A DNA stretch of 64,000 bases from JADJYF01 sp965278995 (GTDB lineage: Bacteria; Pseudomonadota; Gammaproteobacteria; Ga0077536), in contig OZ257136.1 of the NCBI GenBank assembly GCA_965278995.1, positions 4,216,001-4,280,000 on the forward strand, read 5' to 3'. The position numbers and the translations under genes were made by a program. The notes below the pieces were generated by a model. That model made no database searches. It was not told the origin of the DNA and saw nothing but the letters and a program-made list of their open reading frames with translations. This document shows, one piece after another, positions 17,060 through 23,970 of this stretch. Each line of letters begins with the position of its first letter. The first letter of the stretch is position 1.

Positions 17060-17746
17060 ATGAAGATTTACGATCGTGTCGGCGCGCCAAATACGGCGCG
17101 TATTCGTATCGTCGTGGCGGAAAAGGACCTCGAAGAACACGTGGACTACGTCAGTGTCGACCTGATCTCAGCCGAGCAGAAAACGCCGGGATTTCTGGCC
17201 AAGAACCCGCTAGGAAAAATCCCCCTGCTGGAACTGGCTGACGGACTGATCATCTCTGAATCTACGGCCATCACGGAATACCTGGACCACCTCGACGGCA
17301 ATCCGACCCTGACCGGGGCAACGCCGAGAGCCAGAGCGCTGATTCATATGATGCAGCGACGGGTCGAAATCCTCGTGACAGAAGCAATCGATGATTTCTT
17401 CCACTACGGGACCCCTGGGTTGGGGAGCGCGTTGGCGCCCTGGCGCATGCCGGAATGGTCCGGTCGTCAGGAATGGGGCATCCGTCGAGGAGACGCAGCG
17501 CTGCACGGTTTCACGTACTTCAATAAAATGTTGACGGGCCAGCCATACCTGGCAGGGCCGACTTTTACGATGCCGGACATCACGCTTTACATCAGCATTC
17601 TGTTTGCCGAAATCGCGGGTCTTCCGCTGCCCACCGACCTCACTGCGCTTCAGTCATGGCGCGGGCAGGTAGAGCAGCTGCCGTCGGTGAAAAATCGAAG
17701 CGGGAAGGAAATCTTAGCCGGCGACCTTGCCCGCCTCGGCGTCTGA
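17060..17746 (+). CDS. Glutathione S-transferase family protein
   Basis: A 228-residue protein with an N-terminal thioredoxin-like glutathione-binding domain (IYDRVGAPNTARIRIVVAEK; LGKIPLLEL with the cis-Pro; ISESTAITEYL for the gamma-glutamyl contact) and a helical C-terminal domain (TMPDITLYISILFAEI). The likely role is conjugation or isomerisation of electrophiles in the cytoplasm. The ATG at 17060 has GAGG eight bases upstream; a GTG at 17054 is in frame but too close to that site. It is probably repressed by the divergent TetR protein. The substrate is unknown. Confidence 0.9.
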   Translation: MKIYDRVGAPNTARIRIVVAEKDLEEHVDYVSVDLISAEQKTPGFLAKNPLGKIPLLELADGLIISESTAITEYLDHLDGNPTLTGATPRARALIHMMQRRVEILVTEAIDDFFHYGTPGLGSALAPWRMPEWSGRQEWGIRRGDAALHGFTYFNKMLTGQPYLAGPTFTMPDITLYISILFAEIAGLPLPTDLTALQSWRGQVEQLPSVKNRSGKEILAGDLARLGV

Positions 17747-17965
17747 GCTCCCGATTTTGCCGACACTGCGGGAAAGCGCCTGGGTCGAAGTGCTCCTCCG
17801 TAGCTTCGCGAGAACCAGCTCAGTCTCAGCTAGTCCATTCAGCCGATGCGACGCTATCGGCAAATCACTAAACTGAGTCGAGTGCAGATTTGGCGATTCG
17901 GCTTCTGGTGAATCACAGTCGCGAGCCGCGCTTCCGCAGAACGCTATCAAATGAGAGTTGAATCG

Positions 17966-20020
17966 ATGTCAAAGACAAGAGCCACAAAGGAAACACCGAC
18001 AGGCATCCTGGCCTCGGCCCTTGCAACAACGTTGTTAGCAGCCCCCGCAGCGCAGGCGGTCGATTTTATTTTCTTGTCGGACCCCGCGCTGGCCGGGCAC
18101 TTTTCCCGAGACAAATACTGGGGAAACGGCGACGAGGATTTCTCTGCTGGGCTAAATCCTCTCGGAGATGTGTCAGCCTTTGCCGATGAAATCGGTGGAT
18201 TCGGGTTTTTCCACGGAACGACGAGTAGCGCTGCTGACGGCGCGTCAGGCCCCAACGCACCGATAGCCTTCGGACTCAACCATCACACTTCCATTGAAAT
18301 CGCGGGATTGTTCGACAACCCGTTCGCGTTGCTTTCCGCCGTGCCATTTACGCAAACCATGCTGGGTTCGAGCACGGTTTACATCAACGCCGACCAGAGT
18401 TTCTACACCTCTTACACCGTTCGCCAAACTTACGTTGTGAACGGGGAGCAACAGCAGTTCGATATAGCGTTTCAAGGTTCGGGTAATTATCTGTTATCCA
18501 CGCAATCAGCTGCGGCCAACTACAGCGGTGATCTTCTTGGGCATTTCAATTTTGTCACGACCTATCTACCCGATGACTGGACCAGCGTTGCCATCGAGCG
18601 AACAACCTACCAGATAATTTCGGGTCCACTGACGGGAGTGCGAGGTGGCGCCTCGTCTACCTATTACACGTCGGACGCTCTCGCGTTGCTTGAACTCCCG
18701 TCACTCGGAGCTCCGTGGCAAACCACCGGCTATGCCAAGGTTTTCGAAGATACAACACAGATCGGCAGTCCCTATACATTGACTGGCGGCCTTGAGGGCA
18801 CGGCCTTACTTTCTGGTGGCGCCGCGGCGATCGCCGATAACGTTCAGATTGGCGCTGGATTTCCGCGCGGAACCATGACACTGGCCGGTGCTGATACGGT
18901 GCTTTCTATCGTAACGGATAATGCAATGCTGTTCGTAGGCGATAGCGGCACCCTGGAAGTCCACTCTGGCGCTCTGCTGCAAACGCTCGGAGCCGTGAAC
19001 GCCACCGGGCGTTCAACGATTACGGTTACAGGAGAGGGTTCAACCTTGAATGCTCACCCTCCGACACGAGACGTCAGCTTCTACTCGTCAGGTGAAGTCG
19101 ACATTACGGACGGCGGGCAATTGAGTGCGGTCACCGCGATAACTCGCTCCGATGCCAGTGACATCGGGATCATGGAAATCGATGGTGTTGGCTCGCTGCT
19201 GACTTCACCCGCATCCGCGAATTACGCCAGCAGCCTGATGATTGAATCGGGCGCCCAGCTGAGCGTCACACATGGTGGACAGGTTTTGCTTGAGCGTCGA
19301 ACCGAGTATGAGTTGTTCGATAAGCCTGACATGGCCATTGGTCGCGACCCGTTCAGCGAGATCAACGACCGTGTCAGCCGAGTAACGGTTGATGGCGCCG
19401 GTTCCATGGTCGCAGCCGCGCATGCGCTGGTCGTCGGCTTCGATCATGTCGAAGGAGATTCCGGTCCGAACGCCGAACTCGTGGTGCGCAATGGCGGCGT
19501 CGTTCAATCCGACACGATATTCATCGGCGAAACGGGTACGTTGACGGGTGGCGGTGGCACTTTGATTGGACAAATCGAAAACCACGGTACGCTGGCGCCT
19601 GGTGAGTCGCCCGGCGTGCTCGAAATTGTCGGTGACCTGAATCAGGCTGCCGATGGCCGTCTGGTGATTGAAATCGCAGGCGCTGGCCCAAGTCTTCATG
19701 ACATTCTCAAGGTGAGCGGAACCTTTAATCTCAGTGGCACGCTCGAAATTGTTCTGCTCGACGGTTATGAGCCTGACGCAAATGTCCATTTTACGTTCAT
19801 CACCGCGGGCGCGTTCACGGGGGCTTTCGACGATATCATCCTGCCGTTGCTCGATGGGCGTCCACTGTTCGTCCTTGAATTCGGTGCACATGGCCTGACG
19901 GCACAGGCGAATCCAGTCCCGGTGCCGTCAATGTCATTTCTATTCGCAGGCGCAATCCTGACGATAGCGAGCCGTCGCCTAACTCGTATAGGTAGTGACA
20001 GGTCTACTACTCACCGCTAA
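17966..20020 (+). CDS. Exported beta-helix protein with T5SS/PEP-CTERM-type repeats and sorting tail
   Basis: A protein of 684 residues. It has a signal peptide (ALATTLLAAPAAQA), an N-terminal domain of about 270 residues that I do not recognise, then beta-helical repeats with patterns such as GTLEVHSGALLQTLGAVNATG and VRNGGVVQSDTIFIGETGTL. These are the repeats shared by type V secretion passengers and PEP-CTERM proteins. A passenger-end segment follows (ENHGTLAPGESPGVLEIVGD). The C-terminus is a variant sorting tail: VPVPS, a hydrophobic helix, then Arg residues. There is no beta-barrel, so it is not an autotransporter. The ATG at 17966 has GAGAG upstream; an ATG at 17951 does not. Confidence 0.75.
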   Translation: MSKTRATKETPTGILASALATTLLAAPAAQAVDFIFLSDPALAGHFSRDKYWGNGDEDFSAGLNPLGDVSAFADEIGGFGFFHGTTSSAADGASGPNAPIAFGLNHHTSIEIAGLFDNPFALLSAVPFTQTMLGSSTVYINADQSFYTSYTVRQTYVVNGEQQQFDIAFQGSGNYLLSTQSAAANYSGDLLGHFNFVTTYLPDDWTSVAIERTTYQIISGPLTGVRGGASSTYYTSDALALLELPSLGAPWQTTGYAKVFEDTTQIGSPYTLTGGLEGTALLSGGAAAIADNVQIGAGFPRGTMTLAGADTVLSIVTDNAMLFVGDSGTLEVHSGALLQTLGAVNATGRSTITVTGEGSTLNAHPPTRDVSFYSSGEVDITDGGQLSAVTAITRSDASDIGIMEIDGVGSLLTSPASANYASSLMIESGAQLSVTHGGQVLLERRTEYELFDKPDMAIGRDPFSEINDRVSRVTVDGAGSMVAAAHALVVGFDHVEGDSGPNAELVVRNGGVVQSDTIFIGETGTLTGGGGTLIGQIENHGTLAPGESPGVLEIVGDLNQAADGRLVIEIAGAGPSLHDILKVSGTFNLSGTLEIVLLDGYEPDANVHFTFITAGAFTGAFDDIILPLLDGRPLFVLEFGAHGLTAQANPVPVPSMSFLFAGAILTIASRRLTRIGSDRSTTHR

Positions 20021-20122
20021 CCGGGCGTTGAATCACGGGTGTACTCGCGCTGGCGCTCAAATCGGCTGAAAACGCGTAACGGCGCGGGCGGGTCATTGCA
20101 CCACCCGCGAAGGCGGACTTGC

Positions 20123-20446
20123 TCAGTAATTGGTTACGCGCTTCTGCACAACGGTCGTCCCATTGCCGTCCGTGGATTGTGTCTGCTCAATGGTCTGCGC
20201 CGGACCATTTGGGCCATTGACCGTGGTCGTTGTACTGGTGCTGGAACCGACCAACGGGGTCTCAATCGGCGCCGTGATTGGAACATGTGTGCGCAGTTCA
20301 GAGCGCGCATTGGCCGTGGCCAGACCGTTGTCATCGACAGTGGTCGTCGTCGTAGTGGTTCGGACTGTTTTTGTCGGTGGGCTGCCGCAAGCCGCCAGAC
20401 CGAGGACCATCAGTGCCGCAATCGCGATGTGTGTTGAGTGATGCAT
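20123..20446 (-). CDS. Small lipoprotein with Thr-rich segments
   Basis: A 107-residue predicted lipoprotein. The signal peptide ends in a lipobox (LGLAAC, Cys at about residue 20). The mature part is short, polar and rich in Thr: two Thr runs (TTTTTTTV and STTTTTV) separated by a charged stretch. There is no recognised domain. The ATG at 20444-20446 follows AAGGA at good spacing; the frame stays open upstream without a better start. It is convergent with the beta-helix protein gene, with about 100 bp between stops. Confidence 0.7.
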   Translation of the reverse strand: MHHSTHIAIAALMVLGLAACGSPPTKTVRTTTTTTTVDDNGLATANARSELRTHVPITAPIETPLVGSSTSTTTTVNGPNGPAQTIEQTQSTDGNGTTVVQKRVTNY

Positions 20447-20690
20447 GGGGGTTTCCTTCATCGGGTGAACAGCATGCATCGAATTCACGCATTGCGCTGT
20501 TCGCTAACGCACCCCGGAGCGAAACAAATGCATCAGTGTCAGCCATCGTGACAGAGCAATAATCCTCGCGATGCGAGACGTCTATCTGCGCTCGAAATAA
20601 TTTCGTGCCAATATTTTCTATGACCGAGCAGGCCAATCGCCAGAACGAAGCATGGAAGCAGAAGATTCTGACCCTGCGCCAACGATGCAT

Positions 20691-21302
20691 TCAACCCGCG
20701 AGCATTTCCTCGACCCGTTGCAGACGCTCGAGCCCCCAGAACAATTCGCCGTTAATGAGATAACTCGGCACGCCAAACACACCGGCTGCTTCCGCCTCCG
20801 CTTGCATGGCGTCGTGACGGACGCGTCCCTCGCCGCCTAGATAGGCGTCGAAGCCCACCCCATCGAAACCGAATTCCTCCAGCAATGCGCGCAGCACGGC
20901 GACATCCTCGATATCGAGTTCGCGTCGCCAGAAGCGCGCGTAGATGGCGTTATGGAAGTCGCTGAAGTCGCCGCGTTCGCTCACATAGAGAAACGCGATA
21001 TGGGCAAACGAGCTGTCGAAGATCTTGCGCGGGCCGCGTATGGTCAGGCCACGACGATTGGCCTCACGCCGACAGTCCATATAGGAATAGCGCACGCGCC
21101 GCCATTGATGATCGTTGCGTGTGCCGCGGGTGTCGCGACCGTCAGCGTCGAGTTCGGCCGCGCCGAGGTATTTTTCAATCGTGAGTGTGTAGGGTCGCCA
21201 CTCGATGCTGACGCCGGTCGCGCGCGCGAGATCGAAGGTCGGCTGCTGGGCGAGATAGCCGTAGGGGCTCTTATAGTCAAAGTAATGGATGACGGAGGAC
21301 AT
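20691..21302 (-). CDS. 2-hydroxychromene-2-carboxylate isomerase family protein (DsbA/kappa-GST fold)
   Basis: A 203-residue protein of the DsbA-like thioredoxin fold. FDYKSPYGYLAQ near the N-terminus carries the Ser-Pro-Tyr active site of HCCA isomerases in place of a CxxC. The C-terminus has GVFGVPSYLINGELFWGLERL, with the cis-Pro loop and the typical final motif. Characterised relatives use glutathione to isomerise a naphthalene-breakdown intermediate, but no aromatic-degradation genes are nearby. I chose the ATG at 21302 because it begins at the first strand; no clear ribosome site is visible. The substrate is unknown. Confidence 0.82.
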   Translation of the reverse strand: MSSVIHYFDYKSPYGYLAQQPTFDLARATGVSIEWRPYTLTIEKYLGAAELDADGRDTRGTRNDHQWRRVRYSYMDCRREANRRGLTIRGPRKIFDSSFAHIAFLYVSERGDFSDFHNAIYARFWRRELDIEDVAVLRALLEEFGFDGVGFDAYLGGEGRVRHDAMQAEAEAAGVFGVPSYLINGELFWGLERLQRVEEMLAG

Positions 21303-21520
21303 GCAGATTGATGCTCGCCGCGTAGTAGCCAGCACCTAGTATGTGCCGTGCCGCGGAGGGTGCAAAACCCCGCGGTCGTGTGCGCTCCGAGGGCGGCCCG
21401 TGGTGGGCACCATGGCAACCAGGGTGTTGTCGAGCTCGGTAGAGGCAAAGTCCACGTTTTTTGTGTGCTGTCGGAGCCGAGGGCAATACCGCCCGCCGCT
21501 TCCTTGCTCTGCTCAATACA

Positions 21521-21538
21521 CTGAGTAAAAATACTCAG
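21521..21538. repeat. 7-bp inverted repeat, AT-centred
   Basis: CTGAGTA and TACTCAG separated by AAAA, standing in otherwise GC-rich intergenic DNA. It could be a protein-binding site or a weak hairpin. No function can be assigned. Confidence 0.35.
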
Positions 21539-21599
21539 CGCCCCCGGGGCCCGTCCTCGCGGAGCGGCTCACTGAGCCACGCCGCTTCAGTGCAGGTAA

Positions 21600-21620
21600 G
21601 GTAACGACGACGCCGTTACC
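21600..21620. repeat. 7-bp inverted repeat
   Basis: GGTAACG (21600-21606) and CGTTACC (21614-21620) are perfect arms around ACGACGC. There is no T tract on either side. It could be an operator or a structural remnant. Confidence 0.35.
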
Positions 21621-21915
21621 CGATTGGTCGGCAGCGCGACTGCTCGAGCAGAACGACGAATGGGCCTAACAACGACGCTATATGCAACTTGAGGGACTGC
21701 AGTCGCTGATCGACAATCCCAGCGCGCGCCTCTCTAATGAACCACGCCCAAGACCGGCTTCAACCCAGAGTGCCTGCGGATCGAACTGTGAAGAATCCCA
21801 ACTACTGCAATGGCTGAAACGGGTCGAATCCGGCCGATTTGCTGCAGCGCAAAACGATAATCAACCAGACTGTCGGCAGAGTCTCTGGTCGGCCATTTGC
21901 GGTCACCTGGACGAC

Positions 21916-23415
21916 TCAATCGCAGACGACGGGCAACTCGGCGCGCCGTCGTACCCGCGCCAGCCCGCTCAGTCCGATCAGGAACAACGCCCAGGAGCCG
22001 GGCACCGGGACAGGCGCCGCATTCGGGCCGGTGAAGGTGTAGCTGAACTGCTTGCCTGCTGTCTGGTAATCGGCGAACTGGTCGGTCGTCAGCGTCAATT
22101 CGAGCGAAAAGGCACCCGGCGGCATTCCGGCCTTGGCCCGCAGCGACAACGCCGCCAAGCCACCGCCAGCAGCGAGTTCCATGCCATCGGTGAAGCCGAC
22201 CAGTTCGAACAGACTCGTATCGCTGAGCGTGAAAGACAGCAACGTCAGCGCCGTCAGATTGCTCGTGGTGGCCACATCGGTCGAGGCATTGGTGACGTTG
22301 AAGATGAAACTGTCGCCCGGCAGCACGGAGCCTAGGTCGTAAGTGCCTCCAGTACTGAAGGTGCTGTCCAGTCGAGGCGATACACCGGCCCCGACGTGGC
22401 CTTCCTCGATGATGCGGCAGGCCGATCCGGCGCCGTATGAATTCGAGCCCGATGCACAAGGCACCGCCTCGATACTGCCCAAGGCTGGCGCGAACGTGCC
22501 CGGCGGAGCGGCCAGCGGCGCCGTCTGACCCGTCATGGCAACGTAGTAGCCTGCGGGCGCCAGTTTCGCGCCTGTAGCACCGAGCGTGTCAACGTAACTC
22601 CCCAATGGCGCCAGCTTTGGGGCGGCGGCGCCGGTGGTATCGACGTAGCTACCCAAAGGCGCCAGCTTCGGGGCGGCGGCGCCGGTGGTATCGACGTAAC
22701 TCCCTAGTGGGGCCAGTTTCGGCGCAGTGGCGCCGGTGGTATCGACGTAACCCCCTAATGGGGCCAGCTTCGGGGCGGCGGCGCCGGTGGTATCGACATA
22801 GCTACCCAATGGCGCCAGCTTTGGGGCGGCGGCGCCGGTGGTATCGACGTAACTTCCTAGTGGTGCCAGCTTCGGGGCGGCGGCGCCGGTGGTATCGACG
22901 TAACTTCCTAGTGGTGCCAGCTTCGGGGCGGTGGCGCCGGTGGTATCGACATAACCCCCCAGGGGGGCCAGCTTCGGGCTGGCGGCGCCGGTGGTATCGA
23001 CGTAGCTACCCAATGGGGCCAGTTTTGGGGCGGTGGCGCCGGTAGTATCGACGTAACTCCCTAGTGGTGCCAGCTTCGGGGCGGTGGCGCCGGTGAAATC
23101 GACGTAGCTGCCCAAAGGCGCCAGTTTCGGGGCGGTGGCACCGGTGGTATCGACGTAGCTACCCAAAGGCGCCAGTTGCGGGGCGGTGGCGCCGAAACCA
23201 TCGACGTAACTCCCCACGGGCGCGGTGGTGCAAGGCGCTGTTCCGTGGTTGGAAAAGCTGCCAGGCCCACATAGCTGGATGGGAGGGGGGAAGGTAAACG
23301 CTTCGGCGGTGTCGGGGAGCGCCGCCGACGCAGCGGCAGCGGCAAAGAGAATCCTCAGTGCGTCTAGCTTTCGCGACGTTGGCGCCGCTTCTTCTTCTTC
23401 TTTGGATACGTTCAC
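21916..23415 (-). CDS. PEP-CTERM protein built on a 17-residue Ala-Pro tandem repeat
   Basis: A 499-residue exported protein. Order: charged start (KEEEE), signal peptide (residues about 19-39), a Cys-containing lead-in (LCGPGSFSNHGTAPC, 48-62), then about 12 near-identical 17-residue units from residue 80, typically KLAPLGSYVDTTGA plus TAP or AAP. Degenerate units flank the array. Next come a mirrored Cys lead-out (PCASGSNSYGAGSAC), a beta-rich domain of about 150 residues, and a PEP-CTERM tail (PVPVPGSW, hydrophobic helix, RVRRR). Each unit has two Ala-Pro pairs. The start is a GTG with AGGAG ten bases upstream. It lies downstream of the hydroxylase/glycosyltransferase gene on the same strand and is a candidate substrate of it. 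Confidence 0.85.
   Translation of the reverse strand: MNVSKEEEEAAPTSRKLDALRILFAAAAASAALPDTAEAFTFPPPIQLCGPGSFSNHGTAPCTTAPVGSYVDGFGATAPQLAPLGSYVDTTGATAPKLAPLGSYVDFTGATAPKLAPLGSYVDTTGATAPKLAPLGSYVDTTGAASPKLAPLGGYVDTTGATAPKLAPLGSYVDTTGAAAPKLAPLGSYVDTTGAAAPKLAPLGSYVDTTGAAAPKLAPLGGYVDTTGATAPKLAPLGSYVDTTGAAAPKLAPLGSYVDTTGAAAPKLAPLGSYVDTLGATGAKLAPAGYYVAMTGQTAPLAAPPGTFAPALGSIEAVPCASGSNSYGAGSACRIIEEGHVGAGVSPRLDSTFSTGGTYDLGSVLPGDSFIFNVTNASTDVATTSNLTALTLLSFTLSDTSLFELVGFTDGMELAAGGGLAALSLRAKAGMPPGAFSLELTLTTDQFADYQTAGKQFSYTFTGPNAAPVPVPGSWALFLIGLSGLARVRRRAELPVVCD
22567..23178 (-). repeat. In-frame 51-bp tandem repeat array, about 12 units
   Basis: The DNA behind the 17-residue repeats: 12 head-to-tail 51-bp units, with partly matching units on both ends. 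Units differ mostly at third codon positions and at the Ala/Thr/Ser and Ser/Gly positions, so the array has been evolving under coding selection and probably changes length by slippage or recombination. Confidence 0.9.
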
Positions 23416-23739
23416 GGTAAGTCGGCTCCTGGAGGGTTACGTCACGGATGGTCTCTATTCCCTTCGACTTTATACCAGCGTTACCCAAACGAACAGCCGA
23501 AAACCTCATGGCGCGTCCAGCGCATTCCACCCATGTCCGGCTTACGGTAAAGCGCCAGGAAGTCCACGTGCCGCCACGTGCCGAATTGACCGACCTGGAC
23601 GCCTGGCAGACAGGGCGCCACAGAGTTGTGGATGGCAGGGTCTCATGAACTTGTTCAGTGGTCCATCGTCGCGACTGCCGCGCTGCTCAGTCGGGCCGTG
23701 GGCTTGGTTCAGCGTCGCGCCGACTCAGGCCGATCAGTT
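23416..23739. other. Gene-poor stretch next to an IS66 remnant
   Basis: About 320 bp with no gene I can support. It separates the GTG start of the repeat protein from the IS66 transposase fragment. It probably contains the promoter of the repeat protein and may include the decayed end of the IS element; I could not recognise an IS terminus with confidence. Confidence 0.35.
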
Positions 23740-23961
23740 TCAGCCAACGGTGCGCCAGTTGTGGGGCAGCAGCTCTTCGATCCGGCTGTTCAACTGCATG
23801 GGCAGCCGGGTGAGTACGTCCATGGGGTACGCCCAAGGCTCGTGCCATTGAGCTTGGTCCACTGTAGCAGGCACATCACCGCCCAGTAGGTACTGCTCCA
23901 GCCCCACCCAGGGGTTCAAGTTGTAGTCGATGGCCTTGGCGATGCCGCTATCTGCCACCGT
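23740..23961 (-). pseudogene. IS66-family transposase (TnpC) C-terminal remnant
   Basis: About 73 codons reading GIAKAIDYNLNPWVGLEQYLLGG... and ending ...DVLTRLPMQLNSRIEELLPHNW, the two hallmark segments of the IS66 transposase C-terminus. The roughly 40 residues normally between them (the NNWxENQIRP and GRxNWLFAG region) are missing, with the frame kept. The 5' part is gone and the fragment begins immediately after the stop of the hydroxylase gene. It is a decayed insertion, not functional. Confidence 0.8.
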
Positions 23962-23970
23962 GGACCAGCC

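Larger units (their letters stand above)
21303..21915. other. Intergenic stretch with two inverted repeats
   Basis: Some 600 bp without a gene I can support. It holds two perfect inverted repeats: CTGAGTA/TACTCAG around AAAA (21521-21538) and GGTAACG/CGTTACC around a 7-base loop (21600-21620). Neither is followed by a T-run, so they do not look like ordinary terminators. The open frames across it show no domain. It may be the left boundary zone of the scarred island. Confidence 0.4.

Noticed and set aside
20020..20122. GC-rich near-repeat (GCGGGCGGGT...ACCACCCGC) as a bidirectional terminator
   Set aside because: The stem is imperfect and there is no T-run on either side.
22605..23045. A 146-residue plus-strand frame full of GRRRRWYRR repeats
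   Set aside because: It is the mirror of the 51-bp repeat array on the opposite strand; extreme Arg/Trp content and no ribosome site.
22567..23178. The 51-bp repeats as a CRISPR array
   Set aside because: Units abut without spacers, keep one reading frame and vary mostly at silent positions.
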